Of a stretch of DNA of 53,194 nucleotides, positions 7,922 through 16,383 are shown piece by piece (positions within the stretch are counted from its first letter, which is position 1; the number at the start of each line of letters is the position of its first letter). The stretch covers positions 1-53,194 of the forward strand of contig CANFQA010000016.1 in assembly GCA_947449015.1 (NCBI GenBank), in the 5' to 3' direction. The notes beneath the pieces are model-generated. The model saw only the letters and a program-made list of their open reading frames with translations, ran no database searches and was not told where the DNA came from. The stretch comes from Microthrixaceae bacterium (lineage in GTDB: Bacteria > Actinomycetota > Acidimicrobiia > Acidimicrobiales > Acidimicrobilacustridaceae). Made by a program: the position numbers and the translations under genes.

Positions 7922-9490
7922 ATGTCGATAACCGACTCGAGACCAGCGTCCGCCACTGCCTCTCATGAGGCAGCCACGGCAGCCGCTCCGGTCTCCGGCT
8001 CACTTCTTGGATCCGGTGATCACAAGGCCATCGGCCTTGTATATGTGGTCCTTTCGCTGCTGTTCGGTGCCGGTGCGCTCGTGGCGTTCCTTCTGGGCAA
8101 TCTGCACCTCGTGCAGTCCGGCTTCCTTTCGCCGAGCGCCTCGGACACCCTGCTGAATGCCTCCGAACTCGGTTTCGTGCTGCTTGTGGCCGTTCCGCTG
8201 TTCATTGGTCTGGCTACCTATGTCACTCCGCTGCAGGTTGGCGCGAACACCATCGCCTTCCCCCGGGCCGCCGCCATGGCGCTGTGGACCTGGATCCTTT
8301 CGAGCGGCCTGTTCATCATTGCTAACTGCGTCGATGGCGGCATCGGCGGCGGTCGCGACCGTGCGGTCGACCTGTGCCTACTTGCCATTGTCGGTCTGGT
8401 TCTGGCTCTGCTTTTGGCCACTGTTTGCGTGATCACCACAGTCATCACGCTCCGTTCGCCCGGCATGAGCCTTGATCGGGTCCCGATGTTCAGCTGGTCG
8501 ATGTTTGTGGCCGGGTCGGTCTGGATGCTCACGTTGCCGGTGCTTGTTGCCAACATCGTGCTCATCTACGTCGACCACCACTACGGCCGGCCCAGTGAAT
8601 TCGGTGTCAGCAGCGTCCAGGGCCTCCAGATCGGGTGGGTCATCTCCCAGCCGCAGCTGTATGCCTATGCGATCCCTGTGTTCGGCATTGCCGCCGATGT
8701 CATCGCCACGTTGAGCGGTCGTCGTCAGCCAAACCGCAGCGCCCTGCTTGTGGCCATCGGCGCCTTCGGTGCCCTCAGTGTCGGCGCCTATGCCCAGACC
8801 TACTTCTTCCCCGAGGTCCGCGATCAGATCGTGTGGGCAGCCATGGGCGTGCTCATCATCGTGCCGGTTCTGGCGATTCTCGGCGGATGGGCCGCACTGC
8901 TGAAGGACGGTCGTCCGGCGCTGAAGAGCCCGCTCGGCCTGTCACTGGTGTCGGTTGTGCTCGTGTTGCTTGCGGTCGTCGCCGGCGCACTCGCCACAAT
9001 CACCCCGCTGCAGCTGCGTGAAACCCCGCTGGTTGCCATTGGTCAGTTGGCTCTCATCATCGCTGCAGTTCTCGCCGCCGGTGTTGCCGGCGTCGTCTAC
9101 TGGGCTCCCAAGTTCACCGGCCGCTTCGCCAACGAGCCGGTTGGCCTGCTTGCCGTACTTGTCCTGCTTGGCGGCGGCGTGCTTGCCGGTCTGCCGTTCG
9201 TGGTGCTCGGCTTCTCCACCAAGTTCACGGGTCTCGACAGTGCTTCCGACGCCCTGCAGTACGTCGCCGTTGTTGGCGATGGCCTCGTCGCTCTCGGCGC
9301 GGTTCTTGGTCTTCTGGCCCTCGGCAGTGCCATGCGTGGCGCAGCTGCAGAGGCCGATGCTTGGGGCACGGGCCAGACTCTCGAGTGGATGTGCTCCTCG
9401 CCGCCCGCTCCGGAAGATTTCTCCGAACTCGTCACTGTCACGTCCGCTGAGCCGCTTCTTGATGCGGCCGCCGGCACCCAGGAGGCCTGA
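7922..9490 (+). CDS. Degenerate cytochrome c oxidase subunit I-like protein without heme/copper ligands
   Basis: A 522-residue protein with about 12 membrane helices, alignable by eye with the true CtaD at 12397. Shared scaffold: TYVTPLQVGANTIAFPR (CtaD: NYLMPLQIGARDVAYPR), R-x-PGM-x-L-x-R-x-P-x-F-x-W (~178-192), IPVFGIAADV (LPAFGLVSDI), VYWAPK (YYWPK) and the tail TLEWMCSSPPAPEDF (TIEWMIPSPVPEYNY). Every metal ligand is replaced: the helix II His by Asn79, HPEVY by QPQLY (Gln243, Tyr247 kept), the His-His pair by Gln-Thr (292-293), and the helix X HFH histidines by Gly and Leu. The K-channel lysine is also gone. It therefore cannot bind heme a, a3 or CuB in the known way. The frame is intact with no internal stops, so it is probably functional in another role. 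Start ATG 7922 follows CGAGG. Confidence 0.85.
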   Translation: MSITDSRPASATASHEAATAAAPVSGSLLGSGDHKAIGLVYVVLSLLFGAGALVAFLLGNLHLVQSGFLSPSASDTLLNASELGFVLLVAVPLFIGLATYVTPLQVGANTIAFPRAAAMALWTWILSSGLFIIANCVDGGIGGGRDRAVDLCLLAIVGLVLALLLATVCVITTVITLRSPGMSLDRVPMFSWSMFVAGSVWMLTLPVLVANIVLIYVDHHYGRPSEFGVSSVQGLQIGWVISQPQLYAYAIPVFGIAADVIATLSGRRQPNRSALLVAIGAFGALSVGAYAQTYFFPEVRDQIVWAAMGVLIIVPVLAILGGWAALLKDGRPALKSPLGLSLVSVVLVLLAVVAGALATITPLQLRETPLVAIGQLALIIAAVLAAGVAGVVYWAPKFTGRFANEPVGLLAVLVLLGGGVLAGLPFVVLGFSTKFTGLDSASDALQYVAVVGDGLVALGAVLGLLALGSAMRGAAAEADAWGTGQTLEWMCSSPPAPEDFSELVTVTSAEPLLDAAAGTQEA

Positions 9491-9492
9491 TC

Positions 9493-10083
9493 ATGGCTGC
9501 CCACGCCCTTCCGGCGGCTCCTCCCGTCCAGCGCCCCCGCGTGCTGGTGGTCGGCTCGGCCTTCGTATCCGCCGCCACCATCATGACTTTCGTCGGTCTG
9601 ATCGGCATCTACCTCACCCAGCGGGCGGCCATTCTTGGCGCCGGTGATACCTGGTTGCCCAAGGGCGTCACCATTCCGCTGCAGCAGCCCAACACCATGC
9701 TGTTCACCCTGCTCATGTCGGTGGTCACCATGCAGTGGGCAGTTCATGCCATCGCCAACAACGATCGCACCAACGCCTATCTCGCACTGGCCATCACCAT
9801 GTTCTTCGGGTTCGCCACCGTGGTGATGACTTGGTACCTCTACGGCCTCATGAAGCTCGACATCTCCGCCAGTTCGCAGGCGGTGCTGATCTACAGCATC
9901 ACCGGACTCCACCTGCTGTTGCTGGTGGTGGCGATGCTGTTCATTGCTCTTATGGCCTTCCGGGCCCTCGCCGGCAGCTTCGACGGCCGGCAGCACGATG
10001 GCATCACCGCAGCAGCATTGTTCTGGTACGCGGTGGTCGCCATCTATGTCCTCATCTGGATCACCATCTACGTGACGAAGTAG
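9493..10083 (+). CDS. Heme-copper oxidase subunit III-like membrane protein (divergent)
   Basis: A 196-residue, five-helix protein starting two bases after the preceding stop. It aligns with the true CtaE (14435): PNTMLFTLLMSVVTMQWAVHAI matches the CtaE stretch SSFVLLMSSLTMVLAVSAIE, YSITGLHLLLLVVAM matches YTLTGFHGVHVTVGI, and FWYAVVAIYVLIW matches YWHFVDVVWIFIF. Residues conserved in true subunit III are lost, including the Glu of LASECLLF and the His/Asp of YWHFVDVVW. With its neighbour it forms a second, non-canonical subunit I/III pair upstream of the genuine caa3 genes. Confidence 0.75.
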   Translation: MAAHALPAAPPVQRPRVLVVGSAFVSAATIMTFVGLIGIYLTQRAAILGAGDTWLPKGVTIPLQQPNTMLFTLLMSVVTMQWAVHAIANNDRTNAYLALAITMFFGFATVVMTWYLYGLMKLDISASSQAVLIYSITGLHLLLLVVAMLFIALMAFRALAGSFDGRQHDGITAAALFWYAVVAIYVLIWITIYVTK

Positions 10084-10089
10084 GTCTCC

Positions 10090-10953
10090 ATGCTCCAATC
10101 GCGCGTTTTCACCCCAGCCTTCCGATTCTTCGCCGGCCTCGCGGTCTTCGCATTTGTCGCGGCCTTGGTTGTCGGGTTCTCGAGCACCGTCCAGAGTCCC
10201 ATTGACCGGGTTCTCGGCCCGCTCACCCTCGGTTGGAAGGGCGGAGTCGGCAACCATGTGGCCTACGTCTTCTTCGTCGGCCTCTTCGGTCTCTCCGCTG
10301 GCCTTGCCGGCATCCTTGTGGCCTTCCGCGACGCCGATGCTGAGGCTGAGGCCCAGGTCGTGCACACCGAGAGCGTCCCGCTCACCCGAGCACCTGTCGG
10401 ACAGAACTTCATGCCGGCACTGGCGGCCTTCGGGTTCGTTTTGATGCTGGTCGGACTGGCCACCCAGACCCCGCTCTACGCCACGGTCGGCCTTGTCCTC
10501 GCATTGGTCGCCGGCTTCGTGTGGACCCTGCGCACCTGGGCCGAGCGGGCCACCGGTGACAACAGCGCCAATGCCGAGCTGTACCACCGCTTTATCGACC
10601 CGCTGCGTACCCCAGTCATTGCCATTCTTTCCGTTGGGGTCGTGGCCATCGGCCTGTCACGAGTGCTGCTGGCAGTTTCCAAATCCAACTCGGTCATCGT
10701 GTTCGGCGTTGTGGCTGCGCTGTTCTTCGTCGTTGCCACGGTGCTCGCCCTTCGCCCCAACTCAGCTCGTTCGGTCACGACAGTTCTGGTCATCATCGGT
10801 GCCCTCGCGGTCATCATCGCCGGCGTCTTTGGCGCTGTGCATGGAGAGCGCAAGTTCGAAGAGCACAATTCGACCTCAACCGAGCAGGGTGCCCTGGCTC
10901 CATCGACCACTGCAGGTATCACCATCGTCATCGGCGAGGTTCAGCAGGCATGA
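10090..10953 (+). CDS. Seven-helix membrane protein of the oxidase-like module, function unknown
   Basis: 287 residues with predicted helices at about 12-30, 54-78, 106-124, 127-147, 174-195, 201-221 and 229-250, and a polar C-terminal tail of ~35 residues. I do not recognise the family. Residues ~104-150 (QNFMPALAAFGFVLMLVGLA...VAGFVWTLR) resemble the two-helix C-terminal extension of CtaD (PSYWPIVASFGMPIVAYGL...GALFGWVLE). The helix positions, aromatic/proline start and closing Phe-x-Trp are similar, so the protein may derive from an oxidase accessory segment. The gene starts six bases after the subunit III-like gene, and all three appear co-transcribed. No heme- or metal-binding motif is visible. 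Confidence 0.6.
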   Translation: MLQSRVFTPAFRFFAGLAVFAFVAALVVGFSSTVQSPIDRVLGPLTLGWKGGVGNHVAYVFFVGLFGLSAGLAGILVAFRDADAEAEAQVVHTESVPLTRAPVGQNFMPALAAFGFVLMLVGLATQTPLYATVGLVLALVAGFVWTLRTWAERATGDNSANAELYHRFIDPLRTPVIAILSVGVVAIGLSRVLLAVSKSNSVIVFGVVAALFFVVATVLALRPNSARSVTTVLVIIGALAVIIAGVFGAVHGERKFEEHNSTSTEQGALAPSTTAGITIVIGEVQQA

Positions 10954-11117
10954 CCTCGCGTGACGAACATGTCGCAGGAGTGGCGCGCAGCGCGCACAGT
11001 GGTGGACACTTCTCATCAGTCCTTTTGTGCAGTCGCAGCAACATCGGAGCGAGTGTCTCGCCCACATCAGTTCGTTCGCCCCGAGGCGGGTTTATCCCGA
11101 CCTCTCGAGGAGAGTAA

Positions 11118-12344
11118 ATGTCTCGTCGTTCGCTTGGTCTGCGCATCTTCGGAGCCGTCGTCTTCGCCGTTATCGTCACGCTGTTCGCGGCGCTGATCTA
11201 CGCGGCATTCCAGAACGACGGGAAGCCGCTCGACACCTTTGTCCCGGGTGGCCCGTCGTCGAAAGAGATCCAGAATCTCGTTATCCCAGTGTTCGCTATC
11301 GCCGGCGTTGTGTTCGTTGGCGTTATGGGTGCGGTACTGCTCATCACCTGGAAGTTCCGCACCAAGGCCACCGATGACCCCGAGGAATTCCCCGAGCAGG
11401 TGCATGGTCGAACTGGTCTCGAGATCGGCTGGACCATCCTTCCGGCGCTCATCCTCGCCGGTGTCGCCGTGGGAACTGTGGCCACGATCATCAATCTGAA
11501 CAAGAAGGAAGACAAAGCCATTGAAGTTCAGGTGGCCGGTCAGCAGTGGTGGTGGCAGTACAAGTACGACATCAACGGTGACGGAAACTTCGACGGACCC
11601 GAGGACATCACCACCGCCACAGAGATGGTCGTTCCCGCAGGGCGTGCCATCCAGGTCACGACGACCTCCAATGACGTCATCCACTCCTTCTGGATCCCAG
11701 GTCTCAACGGCAAGAAAGACGCCGTTCCCGGCTTGCGCAGCCCCCTCAAGCTTCAGGCTGACACGCCCGGCGTGTACCGGGGCCAGTGCACCGAGTACTG
11801 CGGCTTGTCGCACGCCAACATGCGCATGCTCGTACGAGCGGTCTCAGCCTCGGACTACGAGGCGTGGGTTGCCAATCAGTTGAAGGATCATGCGGCTGAC
11901 CCCACCGATGCCAAGGCACTTTCGGGCAAGACCACCTGGAAGGCGCTCTGCGCCCAGTGCCATGTGATCAAGGGCGTGAATGACGAGAAGATGAAGACCG
12001 CCAAGGTCCCGCTCACCTCCGGTGTCGCTCCTGATCTCACCCATCTCATGACCCGCGGCACGTTTGCCGGTTCCATTCTCAATCTCTACGACCCGGTCGA
12101 CCCCAACGATCCCTCGGTCACACTGCCGGCCAGCGACATTGCTGCTGCTGGGTATCCCGGGGCGGCACTTACCGGTGGCAACGTTGACGTTTCCAGAGTC
12201 AATCGGGTATCGCTTGAGGCCTGGTTGCGCAATCCTGCCGCCATCAAGCCGAACTATGCCCAGGGTGGACGCGGTATGCCCAACCTTGGTCTGACCGAAG
12301 CCCAGATCGACGAACTCGTCGCCTATCTCGAGACCCTCAACTAG
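11118..12344 (+). CDS. ctaC: Cytochrome c oxidase subunit II with fused cytochrome c (caa3 type)
   Basis: 408 residues: two N-terminal membrane helices (~8-30 and 53-78), a CuA cupredoxin domain, and a C-terminal cytochrome c domain. CuA ligands are in QCTEYCGLSHANM, with the Trp-rich electron-entry motif QQWWWQYKY upstream. The heme c site is CAQCH (~residue 282) with a likely axial Met in GRGMPNLGL. This fusion defines a caa3 oxidase that takes electrons through its own heme c. Unusually, the CuA domain carries DINGDGNFDGPE just after the Trp motif, an exact EF-hand-type Asp-x-Asn-x-Asp-x-x-x-Asp-x-x-Glu loop. A good Shine-Dalgarno (GAGGAGAG) precedes the ATG. The 164-bp spacer upstream probably holds its own promoter. 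Confidence 0.96.
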   Translation: MSRRSLGLRIFGAVVFAVIVTLFAALIYAAFQNDGKPLDTFVPGGPSSKEIQNLVIPVFAIAGVVFVGVMGAVLLITWKFRTKATDDPEEFPEQVHGRTGLEIGWTILPALILAGVAVGTVATIINLNKKEDKAIEVQVAGQQWWWQYKYDINGDGNFDGPEDITTATEMVVPAGRAIQVTTTSNDVIHSFWIPGLNGKKDAVPGLRSPLKLQADTPGVYRGQCTEYCGLSHANMRMLVRAVSASDYEAWVANQLKDHAADPTDAKALSGKTTWKALCAQCHVIKGVNDEKMKTAKVPLTSGVAPDLTHLMTRGTFAGSILNLYDPVDPNDPSVTLPASDIAAAGYPGAALTGGNVDVSRVNRVSLEAWLRNPAAIKPNYAQGGRGMPNLGLTEAQIDELVAYLETLN

Positions 12345-12396
12345 GTCTCACCAATGAACCCACTTCGCACCGCCCTCGCCATCAACGGAGCACGTC

Positions 12397-14442
12397 ATGG
12401 CAATCATTGAAGCCCTGCCCACCGACCAGCTTGCCCTCCCGGGTGCAGTGACGTCCGACTACAAGCCAGCGGGTGTGTTCACGCGTCCCAAGGCGGGTGG
12501 CACCGGTTGGAAGTCTTGGCTCACCACTGTCGATCACAAGAAGATCGGCATCATGTACGGCGCCACCGCGCTTGTGTTTCTGCTTATCGGTGGGTTCGAA
12601 GCCATCCTCATCCGCGTGCAGTTGTGGTCGCCCCGCGGCACCCTGCTGAGCGCAAATGCCTACAACCAGGTGTTCACCATGCATGGCACCACCATGGTGT
12701 TCCTGGTGGTTATGCCCATTGGTGCGGCGTTCGCCAACTACCTCATGCCTTTGCAGATCGGCGCCCGTGACGTCGCCTATCCGCGCATCAACGCCTACAG
12801 CTACTGGATGTATCTCTTCGGTGGCATCTTCCTCAACACCAGCTGGCTGCTTGGCGGCGGTGCCGATGGCGGTTGGTTCAACTACGCCCCCAATAACGGC
12901 ATCCTTTACTCACCAAGCCATGGCATCGACTTCTGGAACCTTGGCCTGATCATCACCGGCATCGCGTCGCTCGCCGGTGCAGTCAACCTCATCGTCACCG
13001 TGCTCAATATGCGAGCACCGGGCATGACGCTTATGCGCATGCCGATCTTCACCTGGATGACCCTTGTCACCCAGTTCCTGCTTCTTTTCGCCATCCCCGT
13101 GCTCACCGTTGCCCAGGTGCTGCTCATGATGGACCGCACTTTCCACGCCAACTTCTTCAATGTGGCCAAGGGTGCCAATCCGCTCTTGTGGGAGCACCTG
13201 TTCTGGATCTTCGGTCACCCTGAGGTGTACCTGATGATCCTTCCGGCATTCGGTCTTGTCTCCGACATTCTTCCGACCTTCGCCCGCAAGCCCATCTTCG
13301 GTTACCCGTTCATCGTGTTCTCGGGTGTGGCCATTGGTTTCATGGGTTGGGGCGTGTGGGCTCACCACATGTTCGTGTCCGGCATCGGACCGATCTCAGT
13401 CACAGCCTTCTCGCTCACCACGATGTTCATCGCCGTGCCGACCGGCGTGAAGATTCTCAACTGGACCGCCACGATGTGGGGCGGCAAGTTGCGGTTCACC
13501 TCGCCGATGCTGTTCTCGATCGGCTTGGTCACCATGTTCACCATCGGTGGTCTCTCGGGCGTGACCCACTCGGTTGCCCCTGCTGACACCCAGCAGACTG
13601 ACACCTATTACATCGTGGCTCACTTCCACTATGTGCTGTTCGGTGGCGCCTTCTTCGGCTTCATCGGCGGGTTCTACTACTACTGGCCCAAGGTGTTCGG
13701 ATACATGCTCAATGAGAAGTTGGGCAAGACGAACTTCTGGTTGATGCTGCTTGGTTTCAACCTCACTTTTGCTCCGATGCACATCCTTGGTCTGCAGGGC
13801 ATGAGCCGTCGTATCTACACCTACGACGCCGGCTACGGGTTCGATCTTTGGAACAAGGTGGCCACCATCGGTGCGTTCACCCTGGCCAGCAGTGTGTTCC
13901 TGTTCATCTTCAACATCTTCTACAGCCGCTCAAAGGCCAAGTCTTTGCCGCCGGTTGGCGCTGATCCTTGGGATGCCCGCACTATCGAGTGGATGATCCC
14001 CTCGCCGGTGCCGGAGTACAACTACGACCCGATCCCCACCATCACCCGCGTTGACGACTTCTGGTACCGCAAGTACGGCGAGACCAAAGACGGCAAGCTC
14101 GTGCGTATTGCTGCCACCGAAGATGTGGTGCAGCAGCGCTCCGATGGCAAGCACATCCATCTGCCTTCACCGTCGTACTGGCCAATCGTGGCGTCGTTCG
14201 GCATGCCGATCGTTGCCTACGGCCTCATCTTCAACCTGTGGCTCTGCCTTGTCGGCGGCATCATCGTTGTTGGTGCACTGTTCGGCTGGGTGCTTGAGCC
14301 ACCGGATGATCCTGATGCCGCCCATGAGGATCACGACCCCGCTGCGCATGGATCCGACGACGGCACTGTCGTTGTGAACGCTGGTGAGGTTGCCGAGGCT
14401 GGCGATGTCGCCGCTGAGAAGGAGCCTGAGACCGTTGGCTAA
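12397..14442 (+). CDS. ctaD: Cytochrome c oxidase subunit I (caa3 type) with C-terminal extension
   Basis: A 681-residue catalytic subunit that reduces O2 and pumps protons. All canonical ligands are present: the heme a His in MHGTTMVF, CuB His, proton-path Glu and cross-link Tyr in FGHPEVY, the CuB His-His in WAHHMF, and the heme a/a3 histidines in AHFHYV. The K-channel lysine is in PTGVKILNW. After the usual 12-helix core, ending near EWMIPSPVPEYNY, there is an extra two-helix segment (PSYWPIVASFGMP to LFGWVLEPPDDP) and an acidic tail. Such extensions occur in caa3 enzymes. ctaE begins inside the last eight bases, so the two are translationally coupled. Confidence 0.97.
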   Translation: MAIIEALPTDQLALPGAVTSDYKPAGVFTRPKAGGTGWKSWLTTVDHKKIGIMYGATALVFLLIGGFEAILIRVQLWSPRGTLLSANAYNQVFTMHGTTMVFLVVMPIGAAFANYLMPLQIGARDVAYPRINAYSYWMYLFGGIFLNTSWLLGGGADGGWFNYAPNNGILYSPSHGIDFWNLGLIITGIASLAGAVNLIVTVLNMRAPGMTLMRMPIFTWMTLVTQFLLLFAIPVLTVAQVLLMMDRTFHANFFNVAKGANPLLWEHLFWIFGHPEVYLMILPAFGLVSDILPTFARKPIFGYPFIVFSGVAIGFMGWGVWAHHMFVSGIGPISVTAFSLTTMFIAVPTGVKILNWTATMWGGKLRFTSPMLFSIGLVTMFTIGGLSGVTHSVAPADTQQTDTYYIVAHFHYVLFGGAFFGFIGGFYYYWPKVFGYMLNEKLGKTNFWLMLLGFNLTFAPMHILGLQGMSRRIYTYDAGYGFDLWNKVATIGAFTLASSVFLFIFNIFYSRSKAKSLPPVGADPWDARTIEWMIPSPVPEYNYDPIPTITRVDDFWYRKYGETKDGKLVRIAATEDVVQQRSDGKHIHLPSPSYWPIVASFGMPIVAYGLIFNLWLCLVGGIIVVGALFGWVLEPPDDPDAAHEDHDPAAHGSDDGTVVVNAGEVAEAGDVAAEKEPETVG

Positions 14443-15067
14443 CGCAGTCCAGACCCATGAGTCGGTCGCCGCGGCCGACGCCCATGCCCCGCATGCGCAT
14501 ATCGATCACGACACCAACACCGGAATTTCCAACACCAAGCTTGGCATGTGGCTGTTTTTGGCCTCGGAGTGCCTGCTTTTCGGTGGTCTGATCACCACGT
14601 ATCTGCTTTACAAGCATCCACTCGAGGGTCCGACCCCGAAGGAAATCTTCGACATTCCCTTCACTTCGACCTCCTCGTTCGTGCTGCTGATGAGCTCGCT
14701 CACCATGGTGTTGGCCGTCTCGGCCATTGAGCGAGGCGACCATCAGCGTCTGCGTATCTGGCTTGGCGCAACTGCTCTGCTTGGTGCCACGTTCATCTCC
14801 GGTCAGATCTACGAGTTCACCGTGTTCGTGCGTGAGGGCCTTGGCTTCACCACAAGCCGGTTCAGCTCGGCGTTCTACACACTCACCGGGTTCCATGGCG
14901 TGCACGTCACCGTTGGCATCATCATGCTGATGTCGCTGGTGTTGCTGTCACTGCGCGGCAAGCTTCCCGAACACCGTGCCGAGACCGTTGAGATCATCGG
15001 CCTCTACTGGCACTTCGTCGACGTGGTGTGGATCTTCATCTTCGCCGTCGTCTATCTGATCCCCTAG
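14435..15067 (+). CDS. ctaE: Cytochrome c oxidase subunit III
   Basis: 210 residues and five membrane helices, with the subunit III landmarks GMWLFLASECLLFGGL (conserved Glu), TGFHGVHVTVGI and YWHFVDVVWIFIF. I chose the TTG at 14435, which overlaps the ctaD stop and has GAGAAGGAG about ten bases upstream. An in-frame upstream start at 14384 lies deep in ctaD and lacks such a site. Subunit III stabilises subunit I and supports proton uptake. Confidence 0.93.
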   Translation: MANAVQTHESVAAADAHAPHAHIDHDTNTGISNTKLGMWLFLASECLLFGGLITTYLLYKHPLEGPTPKEIFDIPFTSTSSFVLLMSSLTMVLAVSAIERGDHQRLRIWLGATALLGATFISGQIYEFTVFVREGLGFTTSRFSSAFYTLTGFHGVHVTVGIIMLMSLVLLSLRGKLPEHRAETVEIIGLYWHFVDVVWIFIFAVVYLIP

Positions 15068-15075
15068 GAGTTCCG

Positions 15076-15432
15076 ATGGCCATCACTTCGCACGACCCAA
15101 TTCCGACCTCGCAGCTCGACGGTGCCGTCAAGGACTACTCGCGCGACAAGGTCTATGTGCTGACCGCGCTGTTCCTCGCCGCGCTCACGGTTATTGAGAT
15201 CATGACCTATGCGTTCCCGGATTTCCCGGTCTGGTCTGGCAATCTCGTCATCGCCGTTCTGATGATCCTCATGGCCATCAAGTTCTTCACGGTGGTGTAC
15301 ATCTTCATGCACCTTCGTTTCGATAAGCCCATCCTCACGTGGATTTTTTGGGCGGGTGTCACTCTCGCGGCCGGTGTGTACTTGGTCGCTCTGTGCACCT
15401 TCCGAATCTTCTGGCCGGGCCACCACGGGTGA
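15076..15432 (+). CDS. ctaF: Cytochrome c oxidase subunit IV (prokaryotic COX4/CtaF-type)
   Basis: A small 118-residue protein with three membrane helices and a polar N-terminus. The motif FFTVVYIFMHLRFDKP, with its charged Phe-Met-His-Leu segment, is typical of the prokaryotic subunit IV family (Pfam COX4_pro). It starts eight bases after ctaE with TAGGAG just upstream of the ATG. It is a non-catalytic, structural or assembly component of the caa3 complex. Confidence 0.9.
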   Translation: MAITSHDPIPTSQLDGAVKDYSRDKVYVLTALFLAALTVIEIMTYAFPDFPVWSGNLVIAVLMILMAIKFFTVVYIFMHLRFDKPILTWIFWAGVTLAAGVYLVALCTFRIFWPGHHG

Positions 15433-15462
15433 TCCCCTCCGCCATGGCGCATTCGTGACGCC

Positions 15463-16368
15463 GTGATCATCGCTACCAACACCATTCCGGCGTTCGCGCC
15501 GCATCTTGAGGTGTGGTTGCTGTCGGCCGCCGTAGTCGTTGGCGGTGTTTATGTCGTCAAGGTGATCGGCCCCAAGGTGGTGCCGGCCGGCGAGCCGGTT
15601 GTGACACGGCGACAGATCGGATTCTTCGCCGCTGCAGTGGCACTGATGACGCTCATGGCCATCTGGCCGATGCATGACATTGCCGAGCAGCGTCTCTATT
15701 CGGCCCATATGTTCCAGCATCTGGTGCTCACCCTCATGGTGCCACCGTTGTACTGGCTGTCATGTCCAGGCTGGTTGGCTGATCTTGTGGTCGGAACCGA
15801 TGGCTGGGCCTGGAAGGTGGTTCGCTGGGTGGGCCGACCGGTGATGGCTTGGGGCATTTTCAATGCCTTCAATCTGTTCAGTCACTGGGCTCCCTTCGTA
15901 AACACCGCAGTGACCAATGGCCCATTCCATTTCGGTGCGCATGTGCTGTTCGTCCTCACTGCGCTCATCATGTGGATCCCGGTCTGTGGCCCGTGGCCGC
16001 AACTGCGGCTCTCATTGCCGGGACAGATGGTGTATCTGTTCCTTCAGTCGGTCGTGCCCACTCTTCCGGCGGCGTGGTTGGCGAACTCTGAGTCGGTCAT
16101 TTACTCCTCCTATGACCAACCGATTCGGCTCTGGGGCATCAGTGCGCTCGACGATCAGATCGCTGCGGGAATCGTGATGAAGCTGCTTGAGGTGGCGTAC
16201 ATATGGGCGATCATCATCGGTTTGTTCTTCAAATGGGCTGGCCGTCACCTTGAGACCGATCGTCAGGGACGCACCCTCACCGAACGCGAGATCCTCGAAT
16301 GGGAGGGCGGTTCGGGCGGATTGAGTGCGTCGCCAGTGGCCGACCCGGTGACACGGTCGGACTCATAA
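15463..16368 (+). CDS. ctaG: Cytochrome c oxidase assembly factor CtaG (caa3 type)
   Basis: A 301-residue polytopic protein of the CtaG_caa3 family, needed in Bacillus and other Gram-positives for active caa3 oxidase, probably in CuB delivery. Landmarks are HMFQHLVLTLMVPPLYWL, the pattern SHW-x-PFVNTAVTNGPFH, a WPQLRLSLPGQMVYLFLQ helix, and GLFFKWAGRH near the C-terminus. The histidines in the first two motifs are candidate metal contacts. The GTG start lies 30 bases after ctaF, making this the last gene of the cta block. It is convergent with the ABC permease gene. Confidence 0.88.
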   Translation: MIIATNTIPAFAPHLEVWLLSAAVVVGGVYVVKVIGPKVVPAGEPVVTRRQIGFFAAAVALMTLMAIWPMHDIAEQRLYSAHMFQHLVLTLMVPPLYWLSCPGWLADLVVGTDGWAWKVVRWVGRPVMAWGIFNAFNLFSHWAPFVNTAVTNGPFHFGAHVLFVLTALIMWIPVCGPWPQLRLSLPGQMVYLFLQSVVPTLPAAWLANSESVIYSSYDQPIRLWGISALDDQIAAGIVMKLLEVAYIWAIIIGLFFKWAGRHLETDRQGRTLTEREILEWEGGSGGLSASPVADPVTRSDS

Positions 16369-16383
16369 CTCATCCTCAGGCCG

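Noticed and set aside
9097-10587. A 496-codon open frame on the minus strand antisense to the oxidase-like module
   Set aside because: Composition is a GC-skewed shadow (rich in Gly, Asp, Glu, His) with no recognisable domain, and it crosses three well-supported plus-strand genes.
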